A DNA stretch of 64,000 bases from Lota lota (Eukaryota > Chordata > Actinopteri > Gadiformes > Lotidae), in assembly GCA_026745465.1 (NCBI GenBank), contig JACYXH010000429.1:4823378-4887377 (forward strand), written 5' to 3'. The notes under the pieces are model-generated. The model worked only from the letters and a program-made list of their open reading frames with translations, ran no database searches and had not been told where the DNA came from. Made by a program: the position numbers and the translations under genes. Position 1 is the stretch's first letter. Each line of letters starts with the position of its first letter. Positions 1 to 13,300 of the stretch are shown here, one piece after another.

Positions 1-580
1 CCCGCATCTCTATTTATAGCTGAGCATGTGCAAATGTCAATGATTTATGCTGACATGTGTAAACGTCGCTGTCACATTAATAATGGTCTCACAAAAATAT
101 TCAAGAGGAAAGAAAACAGCATGGCGAGCAAAGTGTACAGAGGCGAGCACATGAAACGGTTCCATTACTGTACACCGCTGGGCTACAAAGGCTCTCATAT
201 TGATAATAATATAGAGACATCAGGCAATCATGAAACTACCAACCAAAACCAATGCTGATCAGCCACAAAAACGTGGTTTGGTAGTTTCTTTATAATTTGA
301 GGTTAACCATCTGGCCAAACCAATAAGGTGTACCAGTGTATCCATCACAGATTCTTATGAGGACATTTAGATGCCACAGCAGATCCCCAGTCCGTCTTGT
401 TGTTTCTGGTTAGAGCCCTACGTGCCCGTTTTCACAATGGGCACATGAGCAAAAGCATGGCAATCAATATTTCTTACACTAATTGAAGTGCTTTTTATCT
501 GAACCACTCTCAGTGGACTCACCAGGGAAGATTAAATGTATTTTCTGTGAGCGTGCATTAGCATGGGCATGTGTGCGCCT

Positions 581-585
<5 letters not shown>

Positions 586-632
<47 letters not shown>
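586..632 (+). repeat. (GT)n microsatellite
   Basis: Nearly pure GT array of about 47 bp, in a stretch with no gene signal. Confidence 0.97.
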
Positions 633-635
<3 letters not shown>

Positions 636-811
636 TGTGTGAGTCTGGGAGTCTGGGATATATAAGCCTAACTGTGTATTCATTTTAATATATTCACTTT
701 TCACCTACAATAATGTTAATAGCTTGTTCTGCTTCCCCCTTACTGGCATGTCTTCCTTTAAGGTTTTCTGAAACGCCAGAGCCTTGTATCAATATTTATG
801 TGTGTGTGTGT

Positions 812-828
812 GGGGGGGGGGGGGGGGG
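812..828 (+). repeat. (G)17 homopolymer after a TG run
   Basis: Seventeen G residues directly follow a short TG array. Length is likely to vary and be hard to sequence. Confidence 0.9.
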
Positions 829-3800
829 TTCTCAAATTAAAACTCAGGTCATGAAGCTCTGCATCACTTACAGTCAGCTGATTGTGGGTGCAGGATGCGT
901 AAATCCTACAGGTTCATACAAATGCAGGCTGGAAGTGGTCAGTTAGACCTGAGTGATTCTACATTCACAACAACATTTGCCCAGTGCACGATCTACCGCT
1001 GCGTCAGAGCTGCCGTTTACAATCGATGACCACTACGTTGTCAATTTTATCTGCATGCAATGCATTTGATATGATTCCTGCCCGTCACTGCCAGTGATGT
1101 GATGGAAGGATGTGAAGGCATACTCGAGATGATATATAATGTGCTGGATAACCATCTTGCCTGTGCTGCTGAACTGGGAAACAAAAGCCACCCTTTTTAC
1201 AAGGATACTCACACATCTATGGTTAAGTAACAGTCAGACACGCTTAAGTGCAAGGGCAGGCCACTGCTTATGTGCACAGGTGCTACCTACAATATAAGCC
1301 CTGGCCTGAAGCCAGAGGTTTTTATTGTTATTGATTTTTTTTCCCTCAAAGATGTGGATTCTGTGGACCAGACGCTGTGACTTTTAATGTGTTATCTCCT
1401 TCAGTCTAATATGTTTGCTGATTTTGTTGTCTAATGAGTTGTTGTAGTGAAAATGCTTATAGTAGGGTGAATATGCCTCCAGGGAGAAAAACACAATTGG
1501 GTTTCCACAGCGTAAGGCCATACAATCAACGTTGAAATAAAATATTCAAAAATTGTTGCTGGGTTGGATACAACATGCTGTTTGGGTATCTAGTTTCCTT
1601 TATCATAGAAGCATGTGAGTGACAATTTAACACTTAAAGCCCTCTTGGGATTTCTCGAATCTTAAGCATTCTGACAGTTGGCCATGTTGCTGGTGTTTCT
1701 GGTGTTTGGAACGGCTGGCTCGACTGGCTGTGCCATGGGTAGAATTAGTTGGATATAAGCTATGATTTTCTGATATACTCCATATTGACTGATGCATATG
1801 GTGAGCAATGGCGTGTTTATTGACTGTTACTTCAAATGTAGATGCAAGACTATTTGTTTTCCACCCCCTCAACAACACACATTATAGGACAAAACAAGTT
1901 TCTGTGAAAAAATAGATCTAAGACCTTAAAGCCAAATTCATGGTAAATATCAACTTAACCAAGCAGCAAATTTGGTTTGAGGCCAATACTTATGCGTGGT
2001 AATCCCACAGACTTTCAAGTGCAATCCCACGCCACTTGAAAATCCGGCCCTTCATACGACACAGAGAGTTCCACTGGACCGACGACTAATTATGTTAGCC
2101 CACTGATTGAGGTTTTTTTTGGGGAAAGGAGGGCTATGCTATCTTCTGGGAGTCATAGCAAATAGCACTAGCTCATTATAGAGCTATAGTGTCCCAAACA
2201 TGCATGCCATTTTGAAGCCAAAAATATTGTTTTTAAAGTTAGCTATCCTAAAGTAAAGATAACATTGACCTATCTCCGTGAAATGCCTGATAGGATTTTA
2301 GTTTTTTTTTTTTAATTAAGCTTGTTTGAATAGCAAGCATGTTTTTGCTCACAATTTAATAAAATATTAAATAAGACAATGTGGTATTTAGAAAAATGTC
2401 ACAAAAATGTCAAAATCCAACCCCCTCCTGTTATAGTGCAAACATAAAGAAACATAACAGCACAAGGTGTTATCGCTGTTCTTCAACATCTGCCAAACAG
2501 TTTTTTATCTAGTGCACCGCTAAAAGCAAACAGCCCAGATTGATCTTCGAGCCATCAGTGCTCCGCTGACTAACCTGCATTCACTCACCTTCCCTTCAGA
2601 TGACTTTTGAAAGGAGGCGAGCTGCACAAAGGACAGGGATGAAATAGGATCTATCCATGGTGCTGAAAGCATTGAGACCCCGTTCACATTAAAGCCCTGT
2701 CATAGATGGTGTTGCTGCAGACGCCTGTGTACACCATTGACTCATGAGTTGTTGTCTGTTCAACCCGTCAGCTGGGAAGGTGACTCTGAACTATCGATGG
2801 CTTCACCAACCTTCCTGTCGGAGCAAGAAGCCATCACTGTCTGAGTGTGGTATGTGCACTGTTGGATAACCTGGTCTGGTTATTCACTGGAGGCGCTGGA
2901 TGATTTGGGTACGCCATGCTGGTGGTGGAGTCATATAACTGCATACTGTACTAGTTGTTTCCGGTGTATTTTGTTTAATCTCTTCACTACTTCTGTACTG
3001 GATACACTAGAAGATTCAGTGCTTGGTCCAGCTCAACATATTAATGTTACATATTAAATCCAATTTGGCTTTTAAAATAAGGATGCTTAATAGCATTAAA
3101 AAATATAACAACATGCGTGGCAAAATAACAAGCATCACACAAAAGCTACTAATTATAATGTCTCAAGGTACTGAGACACTTGGGAAGCCAATACAGCCCA
3201 TACTGGTTCCTGTTGTCCATGTGCACAACTGGTTTCTGCACTGTATCGTGATTCTTTAGAGAACTGCCTCAGTATTAGTATGATCCATGAGGCAGTAATG
3301 TCAAAGTGATTTTTAACCAATCATTTGTTTTGTTGTTTGGTTTGTAGGTCATTATAGCAATGCACCACATAGTATACCCATGAATTCAATGTTTTTCAAT
3401 CTTGTAGCCTTTTTAGGAACACAATGTGGCTGGTGTTTGAAAGTATAAAACAACATGATCATAAAAGCATGACATCCACACAATGAATTGGTACAATCCT
3501 TCAGTTTGCAAGACTTTGTCGGGTAGCTATAAAGATATGGATGGCCCTGTTTGTTTGGTTGAGTGGATGCAATGAAGCAATGGGGACTGAACTAGAGCGG
3601 CAAACAATGTGTTTTCTTTAGGACATGCACACATTATGACTCACAGTACACATGGACAGTCTATGAAACTCAATTGCATGTGGTCCATCGTTGACAATTA
3701 CCATTTAATTGTGTCAGCCATTTTTGAATAAACATAGGAATATGCTACTGCCAAGTTGTTTTATTGTAGAGTGTGTGAGAGGAGTATTTCACTGTAACAC

Positions 3801-4049
3801 TTTTCAATTTATCTAAAAAGACCTTCAAAAAGGGATGACTAAGATTAGCCATAGTTTGATGGAGGAAAGAATTAATAATTAATAATTAATATATTTATTA
3901 AGATGTGGCTGCATTGGATTCAAGGCAGATCACTGATGCATGAAATAATGTCCTCTGGCATGTTGTTAAGACCCTTTTTTGATGGAAAAGAGCACAGAAA
4001 TATCCAGCGACCGACAAAATTTTGGATCCCTGAATTAGGTCTGTATCTC

Positions 4050-4165
4050 ATTTTATTAATCCATTCATTTGTGAATGCATTAATCCATTCATCTGTTAAT
4101 TTATGAATCCATTCATCCATTCATTCATTCATTGATTGATTGATTCATGCAATGTTCATTCATTC
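4050..4165 (+). repeat. (ATTC)n-like tetranucleotide tract
   Basis: Degenerate CCATTCAT and ATTC repeats with an ATTG patch, ending just before MITE copy 1. Confidence 0.8.
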
Positions 4166-4176
4166 ATTTGCAAAAC

Positions 4177-4400
4177 TTACACTGAATGTACATTAATTTA
4201 CCAATAATCAACATTAGTTGATTATTAATGATTGAACACTATAACCTTAGCTAACACCATTAGTGAACATGAACATCCTTAGTAAATGATTACTAGACAA
4301 TTAGTTCACTGTTAATGAACTGTAAGTTAATGCTTATTACTGCATTAAGTAATGTTAATTAATGGTTAATTAATGTACCATTATTGTAAAGTGTTAGCCA
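4177..4400 (-). mobile_element. ACTTTACAATAAGG-type inverted-repeat MITE, copy 1
   Basis: The right end (AATGTACC ... TATTGTAAAGTGTTA) is the reverse complement of the left end of the copies at 9651 and 36482. Internal words (CCTTAGCTAACACC, GAACATGAACA) match those copies in reverse. The left end is degraded (ACTTACACTGAATGTACATT). It is non-coding and AT-rich. Confidence 0.7.
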
Positions 4401-5369
4401 AGTTTAATTAATGCATTAATTACATTTACTTTACTACATTTGGATGCTAATGTTTTTCCTTTTTGCAATTCATATGGCCATTCTATATATTCTGTATGCA
4501 AAAAGTGGGTGCTGCTATCTCCACAGGCCTCTATCAGCACACAGCCTGCTGCCCATCAGTGCACACATCCCGTGCATCCTGTCCTGTCCTATGCCTCCTC
4601 TTCTTAAAATCTAAGATCAGTATAGTCCACAGTTCTCCTCTTCCTCTGTAGATAAACAAACCCGCAAGACCCCTTGGTATTCAACAGCACTAACCCAAGC
4701 CAGTGGGTGGTGTGTTTTCAGTACAGCCATACATGTGGTCAATAGTATACATATTTACACTGTATATTCCTAGTAGAGTGGCAAAAATTGAAAACACAGA
4801 CAATTTCTCTGATCAAACAAAAGCGCAAGTCTCCAGTTGCATGCCGTCAGTAGAGTGACACAAAAATGACTTATTTGGCATGTTGTTCGGCATCGTATGC
4901 CTCGCTACTGCTCATCATTCAATGTCAACATAATTGAAAGGAACTTCTCCAGCCAGCAACGACTAGCGAAGACCTCTGCAGTGCTAGCTTAAGCTCTCGC
5001 TAAGCATAGCCTTCCCAACATTTAGCTCAGTGGTGTATTTCAAGTAGACTTAACTGTAAATTAGCATAGTGCCTTGTGGGAATACGGTGAAGATTGGAGT
5101 TTAATTGAATTGCACTGCAATTTTTACCCCGCACATCTGCGGAAACATCAAAGACTATTTAGGAATAATGGATTAGTGCTATCCATCAGACATATGTTTC
5201 GCTTGCGGCACCTCTGGTAATTTAGTTGTGACTAAGATGACGGCATGACACATCTCTGCATGTCATTCACTGCTGTTCAATGCTGAACACCAAATTAAAC
5301 AACCTTCAATGACTTATTGAAATGCACACATCCACACAATTGTGCAATACAGGGTCTGGCTATTGTCTG

Positions 5370-5370
<1 letters not shown>

Positions 5371-5460
<90 letters not shown>
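5371..5460 (+). repeat. (TG)45 microsatellite
   Basis: Pure TG array of 90 bp followed by CGCGCATG. It is long enough to favour Z-DNA and length polymorphism. Confidence 0.98.
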
Positions 5461-5468
<8 letters not shown>

Positions 5469-6455
5469 TAATTATTGTTGTTTACCTGTTGTGGTTTTTT
5501 GTAGTTACTGGTTTGAGTGAGATCTGTTCCTGTATCTCCTCGGGCCCTACTTTGACCTCATCACAATTCCTTAGCGTATAACCCTTAAATCACAGCTATA
5601 GATTAAGCAGAAGAATAAAGTTAGTTTCAAAGGTACTTGCCTACACAAAGTAACTGAACAACTGGTGGGTATAAGATAGAAAATATGCAACCTAATCTTT
5701 ACTTACAGCATTTCACTTGTACAGTTTGGACCACCTCAGGGGTGAGCGTGTGATGATTTTGGAACACTTTTTACGCTTGAGTCCATGCCTCTAAGCCAAT
5801 GATGGGTCTCATCCAGCATAAAGAAGAAGAAGGAGAAAAAAACATGCTTTCCAATCAACAAAGAACACACACACACACGCTCTGATGAGCGCTGAGTATA
5901 AAGTAACCATACGTCAGGTCTCTTTCCTGTGGCACAGTCATATCAGGAGCATCTGGTCCTCTCTTCTCCAGGCAGGCTGCGTGACACTATAGTGCATATT
6001 AAAGCGGAAACAGTAGCATCCTCTTCTCTCCCAGCCAGCGAGGAGAGGGAAGACAGAAGAGTGAAGGGGGAGCGAACGCCACTGGTTGCTGGTAATCAAT
6101 GTGCAGCGAAGAGCCCCTGACTACGAAAAGCTTTACAAGGACATGTTCATAATCTCACCCACAGTAACTTTTCATTTGAACCCATAGCTACGTTGGCTGG
6201 TCCAAGATGTACTTGGAATGCTAGTAGAAAGGCAGTAAAAAAAACTATAAACAGAATAATGGGTATAATTGAATTTGTAATAATTGTATACTGGGACGTA
6301 GCATTCAGAATTTTACATATCAATAATCATTCTTATTATTTAGGCTCATATTGCATCATTGACTGGTTTATATCCTATGGTTTAAATGTGGTTTGAACGC
6401 TTGCAAAAAGAAAAAAAACGGAATGTGTATTATTAAAACTTTACAACTATTAGTG

Positions 6456-6486
6456 TGTAAACTGTAAACTGTAAACTGTAAACTGC
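6456..6486 (+). repeat. (TGTAAAC)4 heptamer repeat
   Basis: Four perfect TGTAAAC units and a partial fifth. TGTAAAC is also a forkhead-type core, so the run could bind FOX proteins (inference). Confidence 0.85.
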
Positions 6487-7028
6487 AACATAGCATTTCT
6501 TTCTGTATTTTACAAGTCATTCATTTTTCACCTGCATGAATCACAATGCTTTCATGTCCTCGGCCAATAATGGAGGCAAGAAAAATGTGAATGGCATTTG
6601 AAAACTCCCATAACAATTTATCATTTCGGAAGAATATCTTCATTCGCCTTTTCGTTTGTTTGTGTTTTTTTTAATTTATTTTTTATTATTCCAACAGCAT
6701 TGAGTGATCCCAGCTTGGACATGAAACAAAGCATTTCTTAATTTCCAGCAGTTCCAAATGCCAGAACCCCAGGCACATGGACAAGGCAGATAAAGTTGTT
6801 ATTGGCAAATGTCCTTGGTGCGATGCAAGAGTGAGAAAGCTCAGTAATCCTGCTGCATTATTAGTCTCCCCGGGCCCTGGGAGTCTCCGTCCTACTATCA
6901 CAGGCTGCCTCTATGTTGATAACACTACAGGCTCCATTCACCATTACATCTTCTCATCAGTAAATTTACTGCAATTATCAGGACAAGCTTATTGTTGCTC
7001 TCTTTTATTGACACACACGAACACAGGC

Positions 7029-7030
<2 letters not shown>

Positions 7031-7066
<36 letters not shown>
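7031..7066 (+). repeat. (AC)18 microsatellite
   Basis: Pure AC array. Confidence 0.97.
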
Positions 7067-7071
<5 letters not shown>

Positions 7072-7248
7072 TGTCTACAAGTCCTAATGATAGAGGTTAG
7101 ACTGCTATTTGTCTTATCTCACAAAGCTGGAGGAAGAATGGAGGAAATCACACTGGCTTTCTCCTGAGAGTTAATGGACCACAGAGTAGTCAGGTGTTTT
7201 AGTGTTTGCAATTCTGGTTCATTGTTGACCAGGATTCTGATAGGGTTA

Positions 7249-7323
7249 CAATTGCATTTTCTTCCTTCACATTCGTCTCCAACTTGCAATTGCAGTTTTT
7301 TCCTTCACATTCATCTCAAACTT
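7249..7323 (+). repeat. 38-bp tandem duplication
   Basis: Two adjacent copies start CAATTGCA at 7249 and 7287 and share CCTTCACATTC and the ending CAAACTT/CCAACTT, with a few substitutions. They fall inside a chance open frame. Confidence 0.8.
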
Positions 7324-7906
7324 ATGCTACCTTGGCCTACTCTGAGCAATACAGTGGTTCATCTAGATGTGCCAGTCCAAACCTTAATATGTCACTCACA
7401 GCATGGAGGGGGTATATTGTAGAGGTTCTTAACAGGACTTCCAGGGGGTTAAGTACCTCCCTCAGGGACAAACTGTGGCCACTGGTCAGACCGGGGATCC
7501 ACTCTACTGTAGGACTTTTCATTTGGGGGAGGATTGACCCCAATAAAGCCCTTATCCCTTTGTGTCCTCCTTCACCTCTCCACACCCATCACGATCCGTC
7601 TGGAACGGCGTATCACCTGCCTGTCGGAATTGGCTTTTTTTTTTTTACCCCTTTACAGTACCTGAACCTGTCCTTGTATTTTATTCCTGGGTGAGTTCAA
7701 CACGTTTGACTCTGGAGAATGATTTAAAAACAAACAAGTGAGAGGGCACCGCCCTTCTGGCACCCATCAAGCTCTGCCGACAGGAGTTGGAGGGCTGAGC
7801 GGCGTGTAGGTTGAAATAAATATTATAAAACAACAAGAGATAAAAAGGGGCACAGCAGGAGTTGAGTTTGAGGAGTTTGACCCACTCCATCAACAGGAAG
7901 TCACAT

Positions 7907-7920
7907 GTTGTCTAGGCAAC
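7907..7920. promoter_or_regulatory. X-box-like site GTTGTCTAGGCAAC
   Basis: The arms GTTG and CAAC lie around TCTAGG, one base off the RFX consensus in the left half-site. It is isolated, in a C-rich stretch before a CA run. Confidence 0.3.
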
Positions 7921-9650
7921 CCCCACCCTCCTACTCCCCAACCCCTCCCCATATTTAACACACACACACACACCGCAAGCAAATCATATGAATATGAATT
8001 TGCCTGCAAGGGATATGAAGGAAAAATAAAGATAGGATTGCTTGACATCTGTGGCATGTCTCTGTGTCAAGGTGCTTTTAATTTCATTCATATTCTCAGG
8101 AATCTGCAGTTTTAAGTTGAATACATTTATGCTATTACAGTAGAGAGAATAAACAAAAACAATACATATCTAGTAACCATGGATGTGAAAATATTATTTT
8201 CACAATAAAGATGGCTGCCAGGTGTCGAAGGTCCATCAAATCAACAGCTTAAAAGGTCTTAAATTGTTCATTCCTGAGACAGAGATATAAAAATAACCTC
8301 AACTTTACTTTAATTTGATTGACTTTGTGTTATGGCTCTTACTCACTGACTTGTTGTGAAACATGTCATCTGGGATCCTGCAGTCCTTTTATGTTATGGC
8401 AGAACTTCTGGAGGGAGACAGCACAGAGCCAAAAACTGCAAAGGGGAGAATTCACGCCTTGCTACCTGTTTCGTTACGGAGATATTGAGAAACTCATTCG
8501 CGTGAGTCACACGCTTTCAGAGGGGGTGTTTTTTCTACAGTAGCTTGTCTACACTGTGTTGATTTGAAACCTTTACGGACTGTCTGTTGAGACTGTTAGA
8601 CTATGAAACATGTATGTACCATGTGAGTTACGTGCATCATACCCTCGTTTTGTGACAAAGAGTGTTTGAAGCAATGTGCATGCTACACACCACCTAGCTG
8701 GCTGCCACACTCCACCTAGGTAACCTTTACTGGGCTCCTCCAGACAAGGACGCAGGATGGTGGTGTTGAAAGCTGGTTTATTGTAAGGTAAGGTCTCCTT
8801 GAGTGTGTGTGTGGAGATAGCTGGTTTAACCTGTGCACATTGATTGTACAACAGGTGTGCAGCCTCACCCAGACCAAGAGTCCAATCAGTCTGACTCGGG
8901 CCAGGTGAGGCTTCTTAAACCAGCCATCATCCACACACACTCCACAGCGTTCCATTTTGTTCGGGGCGTCCAGTTGCCGGGCAGAACAGTGACCAATTAG
9001 CTGTGATGCTGAAATAGCTTAAAGTGCCTTTCCCTTTCACCGTGAGTGGCTTGACTGAAGGGTGTAATCGCTCTCAAAGCCAGCCAGCTGAAGAATGTAA
9101 TACTCATTTAATTCTGAAATCTTGCCAAAAGATCGGACTTAACTACCACCCACCCCCCACCCCCTCCCCAAACAACATTAGCATAAAAGGGTTATCTCCA
9201 TAATGTGATATTCATCAAAGGAAACAGCGAGGTAGGATTCTTTGGTATTATTCTTATTATTGTAATGAATCAGCATGCCGTCATACATTATTGAGCATGG
9301 TTCTTCCTAAAACAGCATGCCTCAAGTTAGCCCCCAGCTATCCTATACTTGGTGACCTTTTAGAAATGTGATCCCTGACTCATTTGAATGGGGAAAGTAT
9401 TGAAACCAGTGTTCTTCACATTTAGAGTCACAGTTTCACTATGGTGCATGGAAATGTGAAAAAGGCATATTATTTTCCGGTATTTCTTTTGGCCAAATAT
9501 GCAGCAACAACAAAAATAATAGTCTGCCTATGACCTTTGAAAAATGTATACAGATATTATTTTGACATACAACCAGTAGCGAACATTAAAATTGTTGTGT
9601 TTTTGTTTATTTGTCTGTGCGTGTGTGTGTGCGTGTGTTGTGTGTATGAG

Positions 9651-10010
9651 TAAAACTTTACAATAAGGGTAAATTAACTAACCATTAAATAAAATGAATT
9701 AATGTTGTAATACGCATTTACTAACAATTAATTGACAGTTAACTAATGGTTTAGTAATCGTCAAGTAACGGTGTTCATGTTAATGTATGGTGTTCATGTT
9801 AACTAAGGAAATTGTATTCATGTCAACTAAGGTACTAATGGATACGCTATTTAATAGGGTCAGGGTTAAACCTTATTAATCCCCACCCACTAATCCTAAC
9901 CCCAACCCTCACCCTAGCCCCTATTCTAATGCTAAATAATAATGCTTATTACAGAATTAACTCATTTGATTTAATGGTTAATTAATGCACCTTTATTGTA
10001 AAGTATTACC
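9651..10010 (+). mobile_element. ACTTTACAATAAGG-type inverted-repeat MITE, copy 2
   Basis: The left end (TAAAACTTTACAATAAGGGT) and the right end (CACCTTTATTGTAAAGTATT) are inverted copies of each other. The interior has GGTGTTCATGTTAACTAAGG-type words shared with copy 3, and a CCTAACCCCAACCCTCACCC stretch resembling degraded telomere-type repeats. A long TG array begins 16 bp after its right end. Confidence 0.82.
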
Positions 10011-10023
10011 TATGCATGGGTGC

Positions 10024-10026
<3 letters not shown>

Positions 10027-10103
<77 letters not shown>

Positions 10104-10135
10104 GTGTGTGTGTGTGTGCGTGTGTGTGTGTGTGT

Positions 10136-10222
<87 letters not shown>
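10027..10222 (+). repeat. Long (TG)n array with three interruptions
   Basis: About 196 bp of TG with GCG and TAT interruptions at about 10099, 10119 and 10140. It is the longest CA/TG array in the window and begins 16 bp after MITE copy 2. Confidence 0.98.
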
Positions 10223-10223
<1 letters not shown>

Positions 10224-10439
10224 CAGTGCAAATGAGAGGAGTGCTACAAACAGAATGCAGTGGTCTGGTGAAGTGAAGTTAGGGAAACAACTCAACATTA
10301 AACAAGGCAGAGCGAAGAAATAGACAGAACTGTCTTCGCGATTCATTCTCCCTTCAGTCACCATCTTGCTATTAATAGGCTACGAATGTGGGTGGTCATT
10401 ATTAACATTTTAATGGAATTCAACATAAGTTGTGGCGAA

Positions 10440-10860
10440 ATTGGCTAAGCCAGTGGCTTGCAGTCAGACGCGTTGGTTAAGAAGGGGGTGGGGGTGGGGG
10501 AAGTTGCGACTCTGCGGTGATCGCGATGGATCGTAAAACAAAGTGTGCTCCGCTCGTAACTCGCCTCCAGTGGGCATATATGGGCTGTTAATTGTCCAGT
10601 ATGAGTATAAATTGGCGCATTTTCGGCGTCCCAGGGATTCTCCCTATAGGTGTAATTAGCCGCGCAGCCGCTAGAACAGCCCTTATAGAGAATCTGCCAC
10701 AAGGACAGAGCCATCACGCTTGAAGCCTAGGGTAAAATAATTGCTACAACCGCCAGGCCTGGTGTTGCGGGCTAATTAAAGCTAGGGGCTTTAAACAGCT
10801 CACGCACTTCACAGCAAACGTGCTTTTGTTCCCCAACATGTTTGCATTAATGGGGGAATT
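10440..10860. other. Candidate conserved non-coding block with homeodomain-type cores
   Basis: This stretch keeps many CpGs despite AT-rich surroundings and carries several TAATTA, TTAATTG and GTAATTAGC words (near 10587, 10653 and 10771). No ORF explains it. It resembles vertebrate developmental enhancers in composition only. Confidence 0.3.
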
Positions 10861-10915
10861 TGTGTAAAGTTTCTCTCTCTATTATTTACAAGGTACAACG
10901 ACGCTATTACTAGCT

Positions 10916-10945
10916 CTACCCATGCACTCACAAGTGCATGGGTAG
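10916..10945. other. Perfect 13-bp hairpin
   Basis: CTACCCATGCACT (10916-10928) and AGTGCATGGGTAG (10933-10945) are exact reverse complements around a CACA loop. It lies just right of the CpG-retaining block at 10.4-10.9 kb. No pre-miRNA length arm is visible beyond the 13 pairs. Confidence 0.8.
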
Positions 10946-12381
10946 TTATGTTTCCCGCAATACATTATCTGTGTGTCTGTCTGTATCATCATAGTCATAC
11001 TTTATATACTACAGTTTAAATTATATACAGGCTACAATTATACTGTGGGCCTACATTTAGAGCTAGGGTAGGCAATATCATTTAGAATAATTACAACTAT
11101 TTGTTGAGATTCTCTTTACAACCAATCAAAGCAATCAATTAATCAAATGCTAGGACACATTTTGTTATTATTAAAGAAATCGGGTATCTGTGGCTGTTGC
11201 AGGCCTGTAATAAGCCTGTCCAATCATTTGGACAGGCTAATCATTTTTTACATGGAAATGGATGAATTGGATGACCTACCTGTCTGACTACCTACCTACC
11301 CAGATACCAAAGCACACTCTGCTCCCTTGCACTCATTACGCATGACCAGAGAGTGCCACAATGCTAGGCAGACCTATTGCTAAATACTTGTGTTTTATGG
11401 GAATGGCTTTTGAGGGAGGCCTGAATGGAGTGGTGGGATTTCTTTGGTTGAATACTTTCAAAATCTGGCTTACTCCAAATTGCCTACCCACATTAAATTA
11501 AAGTGAGAACCAACGTGTTTCTAACAGTTGATGCACTTTATCATCATCATCCATTTATTCAGGCAATCATTTTCACCTTTAACAAAAGACAACGATCCAT
11601 AGTTTTTCTATAGACCACTGAAACATACACAGCAATTTTAACTTTATTTGTAAACCCAGGCGAGCATTTAGTGAAAAGTGGATGTTCTGCGTTGCCGGGA
11701 TATAATTGTGAGAGCGTAATTATAGCGTTTACTTTGAAGCTATTCAGAGGGATTGAAAAATGCTACACCATTATCAAGCCCTTCATTGGTCCCTTCTTGT
11801 CATCATGGGGATAATTGTCATCAGGTTCATGTTTCTCTCTATAGCTGTGATGAAATGTATTCAGAAAATGCAAATAGACGCACCACATAATATAGTAACA
11901 CTAAACAAGCAATCCTTAGGAGGTAAACAGTTTTTTTTTTCAAAAGCAAAGACGGCTTAGCATCTGAATCATCGTGGTTGCATAATTTCTTCAACAAAGG
12001 TAAAGTAGTTTCGACCGATTCTTTTTTGGTTAACTTTTGGTTAAATAAAAGAATGTGTTGAGGTAGGTGTGTAGAAAATATAATGATTACAAATTATGTA
12101 TATTTATTTGACGTAAGTAACCTCACTATAACACTAACCAATTCTGAAATGGATCATTATTATCTGTAAATACTTTACTTTCGACAATTAATGATTACTC
12201 CCGAACTATATTATTTTTTTCTCCTCCTGTTTTGTTCTCTCCTCTCCTGTATTATTATCTCCTCTGCCCTTCCTTCACCCCCTTTCATTTCCCATCACTT
12301 TTCCACTCCCGTCTCCTCTAATTTCCTCTCCTTTAATCTCCCCCCTTCTTCCCTCCCCTCTCGCCCACTACCATACCACTA

Positions 12382-12423
12382 CCCCCCCCCCCGCCCCCCC
12401 CCCCCCCCCCCCCCCCCCCCCCC
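12382..12423 (+). repeat. C-rich homopolymer (C11 G C30)
   Basis: Forty-two bases with a single G, after a CT-rich stretch. The minus strand is a strong G-quadruplex candidate. Confidence 0.92.
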
Positions 12424-12671
12424 ATCACGACTCTTCTTTGCTCGTTTTATTCATGGCCGTGAGTATGGTCTGGAGGGGGGTGGGGTTACATCAAAACCAG
12501 GTCAGAGGGCAACCCCACAAGCTGGCCTGACACCAGGACTGATGGGGACATCAACATCATCAGCAGCAGGCTGCCCCGCCCCTCCCTCCCTCCCTCCCTC
12601 TCACCCCCCACACCAGATGGGGTCTATTGACATCAGCAAGGAGACTTCATTACAGCCAGTAAACTGTGTTT

Positions 12672-12673
<2 letters not shown>

Positions 12674-12765
<92 letters not shown>
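12674..12765 (+). repeat. (GA)n microsatellite
   Basis: About 92 bp with one GTG interruption near 12737. It makes spurious RERERE frames. Confidence 0.97.
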
Positions 12766-12770
<5 letters not shown>

Positions 12771-13142
12771 TGCCTCACTGTTGTGTCAATGTCAACAATC
12801 TGATGCGGTCTCACCCCTGTCCCACCATCCCCTCCCCCGAAATACAGGATTAACCTTCCAGTCGGTGAGACCCCCCTTTCTGCAGCCAGCCCCTCAGACG
12901 ACTCTGTGTCAAAACCAAGATGGTAATATGATTGTTATTCTGATAAGAGACGCACACACACGCAAACACACACCCAAAGTGTACATATGCTCACACAATT
13001 CCCGATTCAAACCAGTGATAACACAAATGTCCCGAAAGTAAAGCATGGCTGTCAGTGTTTGGAAGGCAGCCAGGAATAGAAGCCTTCCCTCTAAAATGGC
13101 TTTTTGATGGAACAGGCAATTACATATTATCTGTTTATAGGC

Positions 13143-13300
13143 TCTCTATATCTATATCTATATCTATATCTATATCTATATATATACATATACATATACA
13201 TATAATATAATATGTATATATGGTAAACATATATATATATATATATATATGTGTACATATACATATAATATGTATATATAATAAACATATATATATAAAT
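13143..13300 (+). repeat. (CTATAT)n and (TA)n tract
   Basis: CTATAT hexamers are followed by ACATAT and pure TA. A near-direct duplication of the ACATATACATATAATATGTA-like segment occurs around 13190 and 13256. Confidence 0.9.

Larger units (their letters stand above)
1..4049. other. No gene recognised; AT-rich non-coding DNA
   Basis: No convincing exon. Frames are short and lack splice context. The block near 2490-2700, with little low-complexity sequence (words such as CCATCAGTGCTCCGCTGAC), could be conserved regulatory DNA but cannot be tested here. Confidence 0.5.
4401..9650. other. No gene recognised; simple repeats only
   Basis: Apart from the listed microsatellites, the X-box-like site and the 38-bp duplication, I see no coding or RNA gene. 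The 162-codon frame at 7206-7694 crosses the duplication and a T-run and has no protein-like pattern. Confidence 0.5.

Noticed and set aside
7206-7694. 162-codon frame
   Set aside because: Does not begin at a well-supported start, spans a tandem duplication and a T run, and shows no protein family pattern.
9985-10364. Open frames of CV or TH repeats on both strands
   Set aside because: They are translations of the TG/CA microsatellite. The same applies near 5317, 19177, 37514, 39809, 55253 and 60934.
12191-13041. 182- and 123-codon frames rich in P, S and RE repeats
   Set aside because: Produced by a CT-rich stretch, the C run and the GA array; no domain and no splice context.
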